From: Bacteroidota bacterium
GTDB lineage: Bacteria; Bacteroidota; Bacteroidia; Chitinophagales; Chitinophagaceae
Length of the DNA: 63,332 bases
Assembly (NCBI GenBank): GCA_013286315.1
Contig: JABDFX010000010.1
Coordinates: 1-63,332, forward strand
Direction: 5' to 3'
Of this stretch, positions 9,240 through 17,681 are shown piece after piece. How positions within the stretch are numbered: the first letter of the stretch is position 1; every line of letters begins with the position of its first letter. Under the pieces are notes generated by a model. That model saw only the letters and a program-made list of their open reading frames with translations, was not told the origin of the DNA and ran no database searches. Made by a program: the position numbers and the translations under genes.

Positions 9240-11681
9240 ATGCTTAAGAATTTTGTCAAAATTGCCTGGCGCAATCTGATCAGGAACCGCATATTCAGCA
9301 TTATAAACATTGTTGGATTATCTTTTTCTGTTGCTTTTTGTCTGCTCCTGTTTTTTTATATACGGATAGAACAATCCTATGATAGTTTCTCTGAAAATAA
9401 GGATAGGCTCTATCGGTTTGAAAGCACCAACACATGGGGTTCTTCCGATACTAAATCAATCAGTCATCTTTTCAGTTTTTTTACAAGAGATAATGACATA
9501 GAAAATTTATTGTCGACCCCTTTAATTATCGGAAGGGATATAAAGCAAAACTTTCCGGAAGTTAAAAGCATTACCAGATTCCTGGATGACGATAACTCGA
9601 TGGTCAGGATCAATAAACAGGTTTATAAAGTCGGGCATTTGTTATACGCAGACGACAATTTTTTCAAAAGCTTTTCTTTTCGGATTATAAAAGGAAATCC
9701 GGAAGGGTTAAAGGGCTCGGTGAAGAATGTTGTTATTTCTGATAATATGGCGAAGAAATATTTTGGCAGCGCAGAACCCATTGGCAAAACCCTGAACCTG
9801 TTTGGAGATAGTACAAAACTGTTTACCGTTGCAGCTATTGCAGCAAATGCCCCGGATAATTCCAGCATTCAATATGATATTGTTTTGCCTTTACAAGCTG
9901 ATCCGCGTTATGAAATCAATATAAAAGAAAGATTTAATCACAGTGCACATTTGCTTTTTATTGAACTGAATCAGGGCGTATCAACTGTTGCATTTTCAAA
10001 AAAAATAAATAACTGGGCCAAAACATATTTCATTCCGGAGGTAAGACAATATAACAAAGACTTTGATTTTACAAAATACCGCTGGTACTTGCGTCCCCTG
10101 GCTGACTGCCATTATAATATATCAACACCCTGGGGACATTATACGGATGCAAAAAATATTTACCAACTGGCCTGTCTTGTTATCATTATCCTGCTCATTG
10201 CATCTTTAAACTATGTGTTGCTTGTCATTTCCAATGCGGCCGCCCGTTCCCAGGAAGTGGGTGTACGCAAAGTAATGGGTGCGAACAGAAAATCCATTAT
10301 TATGCAGTTTTGGGTGGAAACCCAGATTATCGTTCTGATATCTGTAATGATTGGTCTGGTGCTGACGATGGTTTTGCTTCCTCTTTTTAATTCCATTGTA
10401 GGATCCGATCTCCATGCGAATGATATTTCCTGGAAAGATATTATTCCCGGCGTTTTATCCCTGTGTTTTATCCTCGGCGTCCTGGCTGGCTATTACCCGG
10501 CGTTGGTCATATCCCGAATGAAACCTGCGACTATTTTGAAAAGTTTCAGAACCTTTAAAATCAATCCGAATTTTTCAAAAATCCTGGTTGTGCTACAATA
10601 CACTGTCTCCGTGGTGCTTATGATGTCGGCATTTATCATTAACCGGCAGATGCATTATATAAACAACAAAGATCTCGGATTTGACAAGGAGCAGGTATTC
10701 ATGATCAGTAACCCCAGCTGGGACAGGGAATTCACAAAGCATATCAGGGAGCAACTGCAGAATTTTGCAGGAACATTGCCTTTTATTTCAGGATTTTCCG
10801 GAATGGGCGGCAATCTGGAAGGCGCAAACAATACGAACGGGTTTATTCTGAACGGAGAACAAAAATGGAGAAAACAGATAACAGTTGACTATGATTATTT
10901 TGAAATGCTGGGTATCAAATTCCTGCAGGGACGTCCTTTTTCCAGATTCATTTCATCTGATACCTCCAGAAAACTGCACCCTATTATCGTGAATGAAACA
11001 TTATTCGGCATGTTGGGGGAAAAGGCGACACTGGGTGAATATAACAAGCCATTAGGAGGAACCATCATTGGAGTTGTAAAAGATTATCATTTTGAATCAC
11101 TATCAAATAAAATTGAGCCTGAAGAACATGAGCTGACAAATGGTTTTGAAATGTCTTTCATGTTTAAAATAAAATCCGGACATATACCGGAAGCGATCTC
11201 CGCGCTCGGTCAAAAATGGAAAACGATAACAGATTACCCTTTTGAATATAGTTTTCTGGATGATGCCATTTCAAAAATGTATGAAGCGGACAACCGCTGG
11301 CAGAAGACTATACAGGCTTCCAGTTTCTTTGCCATTTTCATTGCGTGTATGGGATTGTTTGGTCTTTCTGCCATCAATGCGATCAACCGGACCAAAGAGA
11401 TCGGTATCCGCAAAGTACTTGGTGCCAGTGTGAAGGATATTGCAGCCACACTTTCCTCCGGTTTTGTCACGATCATTACTATTGCGATTATCGTAGCAAC
11501 ACCATTAACCTATTGGATCATGAGCAGGTGGCTGGAGGACTTTGCCTACCGCATACATATCAACTGGTGGATGTTTGCTGCGGCGGGAGCCATTGCATTT
11601 ACAATAGCCCTGGTTACCACAAGTTTTCAAACCATCAGAGCCGCTGCGATAAACCCTGTGGACAGTTTACGGACCGAGTAA
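9240..11681 (+). CDS. FtsX-like ABC transporter permease (MacB type)
   Basis: This is an 813-aa inner-membrane permease of the duplicated MacB/FtsX type abundant in Bacteroidota. It begins with the hallmark FVKIAWRNLIRNRIFSIINI followed by the first membrane helix. A large periplasmic domain follows, then three helices with QEVGVRKVMGANRKSI, a second N-terminal-like helix, a second periplasmic domain, and a last three-helix block with TKEIGIRKVLGASVKDIA. These proteins pair with an ATPase to move lipophilic or peptide substrates or to work as mechanotransmitters. No ATPase lies nearby, so the partner and cargo are unknown. Confidence 0.88.
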   Translation: MLKNFVKIAWRNLIRNRIFSIINIVGLSFSVAFCLLLFFYIRIEQSYDSFSENKDRLYRFESTNTWGSSDTKSISHLFSFFTRDNDIENLLSTPLIIGRDIKQNFPEVKSITRFLDDDNSMVRINKQVYKVGHLLYADDNFFKSFSFRIIKGNPEGLKGSVKNVVISDNMAKKYFGSAEPIGKTLNLFGDSTKLFTVAAIAANAPDNSSIQYDIVLPLQADPRYEINIKERFNHSAHLLFIELNQGVSTVAFSKKINNWAKTYFIPEVRQYNKDFDFTKYRWYLRPLADCHYNISTPWGHYTDAKNIYQLACLVIIILLIASLNYVLLVISNAAARSQEVGVRKVMGANRKSIIMQFWVETQIIVLISVMIGLVLTMVLLPLFNSIVGSDLHANDISWKDIIPGVLSLCFILGVLAGYYPALVISRMKPATILKSFRTFKINPNFSKILVVLQYTVSVVLMMSAFIINRQMHYINNKDLGFDKEQVFMISNPSWDREFTKHIREQLQNFAGTLPFISGFSGMGGNLEGANNTNGFILNGEQKWRKQITVDYDYFEMLGIKFLQGRPFSRFISSDTSRKLHPIIVNETLFGMLGEKATLGEYNKPLGGTIIGVVKDYHFESLSNKIEPEEHELTNGFEMSFMFKIKSGHIPEAISALGQKWKTITDYPFEYSFLDDAISKMYEADNRWQKTIQASSFFAIFIACMGLFGLSAINAINRTKEIGIRKVLGASVKDIAATLSSGFVTIITIAIIVATPLTYWIMSRWLEDFAYRIHINWWMFAAAGAIAFTIALVTTSFQTIRAAAINPVDSLRTE

Positions 11682-11716
11682 ATTTATTTCTCCCGCGACA
11701 TTATTAATTTGGCTGA

Positions 11717-12577
11717 ATGAAAATTCTTGTTACCGGAAGCAGCGGTCATTTGGGCGAGGCATTGATAAGGGTTCTAAGGGAAGAAGGAAAAGATGTGATG
11801 GGCATTGATATCCTGCCTTCGCCATTTACCGATCAGGTCGGATCGATCGCTGACAAAAACTTTGTCAGGAAAAACATGCGGGGTATAACAGATGTCCTGC
11901 ATTCGGCCACTCTGCACAAACCACATGTAGCTACTCACGAAAAGCAACAATTCATCGATACCAATATCACGGGTACCTTAAATTTACTGGAAGTGTCTGT
12001 TGAAAATGCAGTACGTTCTTTTATTTTCACCAGTACGACCAGCACATTCGGCGATGCACTGAATCCGGGACCCGATTCACCGGCAGCCTGGATCACAGAG
12101 GATGTTGTTCCCATTCCAAAAAATATTTATGGTGTCACAAAAACCGCTGCAGAAGATCTCTGCCAGTTATTTTATCGCAATGATAAACTACCCTGTCTTG
12201 TTTTGAAGACATCCCGTTTTTTCCCGGAAGAAGATGATGACAGTACGATTGCAACAAAATATACAGATGATAATGCCAAGGCCAACGAATATTTATACAG
12301 GCGGGTTGATACGGAGGATGTGGTCAGCGCCCATCTGCTGGCTATGGAGAAAGCGCCCCTGATCGGGTTCGGTAAATATATTATCAGCGCCACTACGCCA
12401 TTTGAAATGGATCATTTGTGGGAATTGAAAAAAAATGTCCATGCCGTTGTAAAATCTTTGTATCCCGATTTTGAAACGATATACGCCAGACTTGGCTGGA
12501 AAATGTTTCCCTCGATCGGCCGGGTATATGTAAACAAAAAAAGCAAGAGAGGAACTGGGATGGAAACCCAAATATGA
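11717..12577 (+). CDS. NAD(P)-dependent epimerase/dehydratase, frameshifted near its C-terminus
   Basis: This is an extended SDR protein with the Rossmann loop TGSSGHLGEA at residues 7-16, the D37 position for the NAD ribose (GIDIL), an active-site region STFGD and the catalytic YGVTK at about 139-143. It resembles UDP-glucose 4-epimerase-like proteins of unknown substrate. The frame as written ends at 12577 with a run of non-homologous residues. After a run of seven A (12536-12542) the natural C-terminus continues in another frame to 12686. The intact coding region was therefore 11717-12686, and one extra A has shifted it. The N-terminal 272 residues are undamaged. Confidence 0.75.
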   Translation: MKILVTGSSGHLGEALIRVLREEGKDVMGIDILPSPFTDQVGSIADKNFVRKNMRGITDVLHSATLHKPHVATHEKQQFIDTNITGTLNLLEVSVENAVRSFIFTSTTSTFGDALNPGPDSPAAWITEDVVPIPKNIYGVTKTAAEDLCQLFYRNDKLPCLVLKTSRFFPEEDDDSTIATKYTDDNAKANEYLYRRVDTEDVVSAHLLAMEKAPLIGFGKYIISATTPFEMDHLWELKKNVHAVVKSLYPDFETIYARLGWKMFPSIGRVYVNKKSKRGTGMETQI

Positions 12578-12686
12578 TTTCCAATTTATACTTGATCAGT
12601 TAAAAAACGGTCAGTATTTCAAAAGCGAGTTGGTTGAATTGATCGGTTCCAAGGGATATCATCGTTCCCTTCCCGGACCTTCTTAA
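12543..12686 (+). pseudogene. Out-of-frame C-terminal tail of the epimerase gene
   Basis: These 47 codons plus TAA restore the expected end of the preceding epimerase: AREELGWKPKYDFQFILDQ, then KNGQYFKSELVELIGSKGYH. The phrase ELGWKPKYDF is the classic ending of this SDR group, so the frame relation to the upstream ORF shows a one-base insertion in the A7 run. Whether this is a true mutation, a sequencing error or slippage during transcription cannot be decided here. Confidence 0.75.
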
Positions 12687-13201
12687 AGAAGTAGGTGATC
12701 TTTGGGAGGAGAAGAAAGCATCGTTGCATTTTTATCTTCAGATTCGGGAACCTTCCAGGTTTGGAAGTACGGAAACTCTTTGTGTCTACCCGCATAGACA
12801 TGTATACCCCTTGTCCGCCGGCGATTCACTCTGAGTTCCACTGGTGGATAATTCTCAGGGTGCAGCAATCGTGGTTCAATATGTTGTTTGTATAAAAATT
12901 CGGTAATCAGCGTTTTGTCCATCCCCTCTTTGAGCATTTTGATCGTCTCACCCGTCAACAGACGGTAGAGAGTAAATTGCTTCAATTCCTTCGGAAGCCG
13001 ATGATACAGGGCAGCTGCCACCGGAGAGGCTTCCTTTAACCTTTCAGTGCTTTTCCGGAATGAATCGTAGGCAGGGTTATGAAGCATGGTATTGCCTGTG
13101 CGCGAGGATGCCTTGCGTATAATATTAAGATCATGTAAAAAATAACCGCATATGACATTGTCAGATCCTGTTATTTTTATTTCGCCCTTATTAATGGCCA
13201 C
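12683..13201 (-). CDS. Small lineage-specific protein of unknown function
   Basis: This is a 172-aa protein with no recognisable enzymatic motif. It starts MAINKGEIKITGS and continues NPAYDSFRKSTERLKEASPVA. From memory this resembles a widespread but uncharacterised Bacteroidota family that opens with K-G-x-I-K-x-x-G and carries N-D-P-A-F followed by R. The C-terminal third is basic and Pro-rich. It converges on the epimerase, overlapping its restored stop by 4 bases. About 125-145 bases upstream of its start lies a pair of 11-nt repeats like those near 38.9 kb, which may tie it to that locus. Confidence 0.6.
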   Translation of the reverse strand: MAINKGEIKITGSDNVICGYFLHDLNIIRKASSRTGNTMLHNPAYDSFRKSTERLKEASPVAAALYHRLPKELKQFTLYRLLTGETIKMLKEGMDKTLITEFLYKQHIEPRLLHPENYPPVELRVNRRRTRGIHVYAGRHKEFPYFQTWKVPESEDKNATMLSSPPKDHLLL

Positions 13202-13324
13202 AGATGCTTTTTTATTTTTTCAACGAAATATGCCGGATAATATTACGTTCCGGAAAACAATAATTTGCCATCAACCGCTCCCGCTTTTGTGGTACCAACA
13301 GCGACCTATTCAGTAGCCTTATCT

Positions 13325-13346
13325 AAGCTCTATTCAAGCTCTAAGA
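13325..13346. repeat. Tandem pair of 11-nt units
   Basis: Two adjacent 11-base units, AAGCTCTATTC (13325-13335) and AAGCTCTAAGA (13336-13346), share 8 of 11 bases. The second differs at two positions from GAACTCTAAGA, the unit found three times at 38889-38921. The pair sits in the 152-base gap between the lineage-specific gene and the GHRPCAECRR gene. Confidence 0.45.
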
Positions 13347-13353
13347 AAGGAAG

Positions 13354-14010
13354 TTAACGCGCACTTTCATGTATATGGGGAAAGTAGCCGGCCCGGTAGG
13401 TATTGACAATGGACTTCGGAGTTAAAACATTGACTTCCATTGTCAGTGGAAGTTTGATGGAATCTGTATACCCGAAGGGCGTCCAATGTATAACGCGGTT
13501 TGGCTGTCTGATCATATATGGTTTGCCATTATGTTCGATAAAACTGCATTCCGGCAGATTTCCCAGCCTTTCATTGTACGTGAACTTGCTGCCGTTCGGG
13601 TTGATTCGTTCTCGCTGCATTATTTCATCTATTTCGCCAATAGGCGTCTTCACATTATATACATATAATGAATTGCCCTGCACCCAGGCGGCTTTAAAGC
13701 GGTTGAAATCTGCCCTCCTGCACTCAGCACAAGGTCGGTGACCGGCGGAAAAAGCTGTTGCTTCATCGAGAAAGAATAATTCGGTGTATTGATTAGGCGT
13801 CATCACCTCACGATGGCGGCCTTTAAATTCCAGAACACAGGTTATCCATCCTTTTAGACGGAATGGACGGATTATTTGCTGGTGTTCGTTGTGTATCAAT
13901 CCCCGGTTACCCATCCAGACGCCTCTTGCTGTTGTCCGTATCAGCTGACCGAACGGATCTACCCGGTTTTGTAATGGATGTATTTGTATGGTATGAATTG
14001 TCTGCGGCAT
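13354..14010 (-). CDS. Conserved protein of unknown function with GHRPCAECRR motif
   Basis: This is a 218-aa soluble protein without signal peptide. Its most distinctive part is TELFFLDEATAFSAGHRPCAECRRADFNRF (residues about 77-106), where a His and two Cys spaced HRPCAEC could bind metal or form a catalytic cluster. It is followed by a basic region and WTPFGY. I do not recognise a characterised family. It stands alone, divergent from the secreted gene at 14277, with a perfect palindrome between the two. Confidence 0.65.
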   Translation of the reverse strand: MPQTIHTIQIHPLQNRVDPFGQLIRTTARGVWMGNRGLIHNEHQQIIRPFRLKGWITCVLEFKGRHREVMTPNQYTELFFLDEATAFSAGHRPCAECRRADFNRFKAAWVQGNSLYVYNVKTPIGEIDEIMQRERINPNGSKFTYNERLGNLPECSFIEHNGKPYMIRQPNRVIHWTPFGYTDSIKLPLTMEVNVLTPKSIVNTYRAGYFPHIHESAR

Positions 14011-14069
14011 GAATACGAATACGAAACTGAAATTAATTAAAATAAAAACAGCGTTTGATTACATACAGA

Positions 14070-14091
14070 AACTGTTCGCAAACGAACAGTT
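14070..14091. promoter_or_regulatory. Palindromic operator-like site
   Basis: A perfect inverted repeat has 9-base arms AACTGTTCG and CGAACAGTT around the spacer CAAA. It lies in the divergent intergenic region 60 bases upstream of the GHRPCAECRR gene and 186 bases upstream of the secreted gene. The size and spacing suit a dimeric repressor, but none is encoded next to it. Confidence 0.45.
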
Positions 14092-14276
14092 CTTATATCA
14101 GCAATCAGTGGGCTTACTGATATTCAATCGATTAATGTTTTGGCACGGCATTGCATGATGTTGGTCAGAACAGACACAGATTTTTTCTAAATGTTTTTTT
14201 TACAGTGCTGCAACATGATTGAAAAACCTGCGTCTTATTTACAGACATCAATCACAACCAAATAAAACATTTAAAA

Positions 14277-14729
14277 ATGAAAAAGAGAATTTTATCAATC
14301 GTAATCGGGCTGGCTTTGTTCAGCACCGTATTTGCCAAAGCACCTGAAAAAGCAACTGATCGCGCCATCGCATCTTTTATGAAAGAATTTCACAAGGCAT
14401 CAGATGTCAGCTGGAGCGCAAACAGTAATTATATCATGGCTGCTTTCGAATTGGACAATCAAACACAATACGCTTACTATGATTATCAGGGTAACCTGGT
14501 CGGTGTGGTTCATCATATACTCACCAGCAGTTTGCCTTCTGATCTCAGCAAGGATATCAGGAAACATTATTCCAACTATTGGGTGTCTGAATTATTTCAG
14601 GTATCCTCTGATCAGGGTGATGCTTACTATATCCAGTTGAAGAATGCTGATGAAACTATTGTTCTGACTACAGAAGGTACCGGCAGCTGGCATCTGTATT
14701 CAACTCCAAAAGCAATCGTTACTCTCTGA
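14277..14729 (+). CDS. Small secreted protein, PepSY-like
   Basis: This is a 150-aa protein with a signal peptide (MKKRILSIVIGLALFSTVFA). The mature part is built of short alternating strands: ASDVSWSANSNYIMAAFELD, then QYAYYDYQGNLVGVVHHI and DAYYIQLKNADETIVL. This matches the general pattern of the PepSY-like / beta-lactamase-inhibitor-like periplasmic proteins common in Bacteroidota (signal, F-x-x-A-x-x-V-x-W start, then a strand-turn-strand repeat). The function is unknown. It is monocistronic and followed by a strong terminator. Confidence 0.65.
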   Translation: MKKRILSIVIGLALFSTVFAKAPEKATDRAIASFMKEFHKASDVSWSANSNYIMAAFELDNQTQYAYYDYQGNLVGVVHHILTSSLPSDLSKDIRKHYSNYWVSELFQVSSDQGDAYYIQLKNADETIVLTTEGTGSWHLYSTPKAIVTL

Positions 14730-14762
14730 AATATTTACAGCAGTCTGGTTTAGATTCTGAAT

Positions 14763-14791
14763 CCCTCCGTTCCCGGAGGGGTTCTCTTTTT
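14763..14791 (+). terminator. Intrinsic terminator of the PepSY-like gene
   Basis: A 7-base perfect GC-rich stem, CCCTCCG / CGGAGGG, encloses the tetraloop TTCC and is followed by GTTCTCTTTTT. It lies 34 bases after the stop codon. Confidence 0.85.
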
Positions 14792-14938
14792 AAGCCCCTG
14801 CTGTTTTACATTCCATTCATTTCTTATGAGATCATTTCGTCCGATGATTAAATAAACAAGCCAAATGTTGAAAACGGAAAGCCAAATATAATAGACTGCT
14901 CCACGGGATTTGGCCGGACGTATCCAGACACAGCAATT

Positions 14939-15109
14939 CTAAATATGTTTTAGCATACGGTTAGGTTGATAAATGAATTGTTGAACTTCCTTGGAGTCGA
15001 TTTTCGAAGACTGAGAAAATACAAAAGATATACAACCTATGTGCAGAAGTAAACAAAGCGCCATTCGCATAACCAAATATAAAGCAATAGAGCTGGAATT
15101 AAATTTCAT
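14939..15109 (-). CDS. Possible small secreted peptide or truncated gene
   Basis: This 56-codon ORF begins 1 base after the FtsX-like permease stop (TGAGATG), which suggests translational coupling. Its product has a long hydrophobic N-terminus (ALYLVMRMALCLLLHIGCIS) ending SFVFSQSS, like a signal peptide. It ends at a TAG after QQFIYQPNRMLKHI. Past that TAG the same frame stays open and includes a membrane-like stretch (VYYIWLSVFNIWLVYLIIG), so this could be the intact head of a gene broken by a nonsense codon. The rest of the 381-base gap holds only the terminator at 14763-14791. Confidence 0.3.
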   Translation of the reverse strand: MKFNSSSIALYLVMRMALCLLLHIGCISFVFSQSSKIDSKEVQQFIYQPNRMLKHI

Positions 15110-15110
15110 C

Positions 15111-17483
15111 TCACTCTGAGCGAAGGCTCTTAACGGGATTTGCACGGGCCGCCTTTATTGCCTGGAAACTAACCGTTACCAAAGCAATTAAAATGGCGAG
15201 CACACCGGCCATTACAAACATCCACCAGGAAACAGGCACCCGGTATTCGTAATTCTCCAGCCATTTGTTCATGGCCAGCCAGGCAAGCGGTGATGCGATT
15301 AACAAGGCGATTAGCACAAGCCATAGAAATTCACTGGAAAGTAAATTGAATAAGGAAACAGGACTGGCTCCCAAAACTTTTCTGATGCCGAATTCTGCCG
15401 TACGCTGTTCAGAGGTAAATAACACAAGACCCAATAAACCGAGACAGGAAATAAATATCGCAATGAAGGAAAAATAATTGGTAAGCCGGCTTACCAGTTG
15501 TTCACTTGTATAAAGCTTTTGGTATTCTTCATCAGAAAACTGATAAGTAAAGGGAAATTTCGGGTTGAGCACTTTGCAAATTTTTTCCAGACTTACGAGG
15601 GCTTCCTTAGTTTTGCCTGATTCTGTTCTTACCAGGGCATTTCCATAATCTATATGTTCATCAAGCCGCAGCACCATCGGGTTTATTTTTTCATGCAGGG
15701 AATTGATATGAAAATCTTTCAGCACACCAATGATCCTTCCTTTCTTTCGCCAGAAAGTAAGCGGTTTACCAACGGGATCCTGATATCCGATAATTTTTAA
15801 TGCTGATTCATTGACAATATAACCTGCGGAATCTGTTGTAAAATCTTTTGAGAAATCACGACCCTGCAGCATTTGCAGGTGCAGGGTTTTGATAAAATCA
15901 TATCCTACAGTTGAATAAGTAAAATCAACGTCCAGATTTGGATTCTTTCCCTCCCAATCTACACCACCCGTTCCGTTATGCATTTCCGTAGGCGCATCTG
16001 TCATTCGGGTGACGTCCTTAATTCCCGGCATCTTTATCAGCTGGTTCTTAAACAATTCATATTTACCCGGGAGATCGCCTTCCAGCGGAATATAAATCAG
16101 GTTCTCCCGGTCGTATCCCAGGTTTGTATGTTGTATATAATCTACCTGCCTGCTTACAATAATCGTCCCGATGATCAATATAATCGAGAGCATGAATTGA
16201 AAAACAACCAGCCCCTTGCGAAACCATAGGGCACTCCTCGAAAATTTCAATGTCCCTTTCAATACCCGCACCGGCCTGAACGACGACAGGTACAATGCAG
16301 GATAGCTTCCTGAAATAACTCCAGTTACCAGCACGAGTCCGGTAATCCACCACCAGAATGTTGAATCATTAAACGGAATTTCAATATCCTTTGCAGTCAG
16401 ATGATTAAACTGCGGCAGGATAAACACAACGAGCGCCAGTGAGATGATTACGGCAATTAATACGATCAGCAAAGTTTCGCCGATAAATTGTTTTATCAGG
16501 GCGATCCGCAATGCACCAACTACTTTTCTGACACCAATTTCCCTGGCGCGCTTTACTGATCTTGCCGTAGTGAGATTCATGAAATTGATACAGGCAATCA
16601 GTAAAATAAAAATGGCGACAATACTGAAAAGTTGCACATACTGAATCCTTCCCCCGGACAATTCTCCGAGTTTGTCAAAATTCGAATGCAGGTATATATC
16701 ACCGAAACGTTGAATACCCAGCCGTATATAGAAATGTGCAGTCTGCTCTTTGTTATAATTATCAAGAAAGCGGCTGATCTTATTTTGAAATGCCTGAACG
16801 TTCGTACCCGGACGCAACATGAGTAATGTCGTCGGTCCGTTGTTGGACCAGTCCTTTGCCCATTCATGATCTTCCAGGAAACTCTGCCAGTTTAACATAT
16901 AATCGAAACGGGTTGTGCTGTTTTTTGGGACTTCATCAAAAACGGCACTAATCTTCAGATCTTTTCTATTTTGGTAGCGGATCGTTTTGCCAATGGCTTT
17001 GGAAGGTGAACCAAAAAAATCTTCAGCCATCTTTTTTGAAATAGCAATATCCGTGGGTGTTTTGAGTGCGTTTGCGACATTGCCCTGCAATAAAGGATAG
17101 GTAAACATTTTGAAGAAGTCCTGCCCTGCATGATTTCCATCCTCCTTTATGATCTTATTGTTCGCCTCAAAAGTGCAGAGTTCATTCCATGCATAGTTGC
17201 TTGCATATTGCACTTCCGGAAATACTCTTTTCATTTCATCCGCCATGACACCGGGACCACCATGCCAGGCATTTACCTGGCCATCGCGGAATTGCTTTTC
17301 ATAAACGCTGTATAATTGAGAACCATTTCTATGGAATGCATCCACTTTATACTCTTCATTCACCCATAGCATGATGAGCAGACTGCAGGCCAAACCCAGT
17401 GCCAGGCCCATGATATTGATTAAAGAAAATGTTTTGTTTTTCCAGAGATTTCTGTATGCCGTTTTCAAATAATTTTTGAACAT
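15111..17483 (-). CDS. FtsX-like ABC transporter permease (MacB type)
   Basis: This is a 790-aa paralogue of the permease at 9240, with the same plan. It opens YLKTAYRNLWKNKTFSLINI and then a membrane helix; a periplasmic domain and a three-helix block follow, with RAREIGVRKVVGALRIAL. A second N-terminal-like segment and periplasmic domain lead to a final block with RTAEFGIRKVLGASPVSL and the ANPVKSLRSE end typical of the family. It is encoded 198 bases downstream of the RND efflux adaptor on the same strand, so it may be read from the efflux operon. The cargo is unknown. Confidence 0.88.
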   Translation of the reverse strand: MFKNYLKTAYRNLWKNKTFSLINIMGLALGLACSLLIMLWVNEEYKVDAFHRNGSQLYSVYEKQFRDGQVNAWHGGPGVMADEMKRVFPEVQYASNYAWNELCTFEANNKIIKEDGNHAGQDFFKMFTYPLLQGNVANALKTPTDIAISKKMAEDFFGSPSKAIGKTIRYQNRKDLKISAVFDEVPKNSTTRFDYMLNWQSFLEDHEWAKDWSNNGPTTLLMLRPGTNVQAFQNKISRFLDNYNKEQTAHFYIRLGIQRFGDIYLHSNFDKLGELSGGRIQYVQLFSIVAIFILLIACINFMNLTTARSVKRAREIGVRKVVGALRIALIKQFIGETLLIVLIAVIISLALVVFILPQFNHLTAKDIEIPFNDSTFWWWITGLVLVTGVISGSYPALYLSSFRPVRVLKGTLKFSRSALWFRKGLVVFQFMLSIILIIGTIIVSRQVDYIQHTNLGYDRENLIYIPLEGDLPGKYELFKNQLIKMPGIKDVTRMTDAPTEMHNGTGGVDWEGKNPNLDVDFTYSTVGYDFIKTLHLQMLQGRDFSKDFTTDSAGYIVNESALKIIGYQDPVGKPLTFWRKKGRIIGVLKDFHINSLHEKINPMVLRLDEHIDYGNALVRTESGKTKEALVSLEKICKVLNPKFPFTYQFSDEEYQKLYTSEQLVSRLTNYFSFIAIFISCLGLLGLVLFTSEQRTAEFGIRKVLGASPVSLFNLLSSEFLWLVLIALLIASPLAWLAMNKWLENYEYRVPVSWWMFVMAGVLAILIALVTVSFQAIKAARANPVKSLRSE

Positions 17484-17681
17484 GGAAGCATTTTTTGGTA
17501 AGGGATGAGCAGTATACCATCAGATGCATAAAAAAAATGCCAATCCGGGGGAATTATGATTTACAGCAAGTTGCAAATTGGGTTTCCACCAGACTGTTCG
17601 CTTCTGTTACAGCCATCGACTGTTTCTGAAACTTTACTGTGAAAAGGTCTTCTGGAAACGGGTTAACCCAAATGAATCCAT

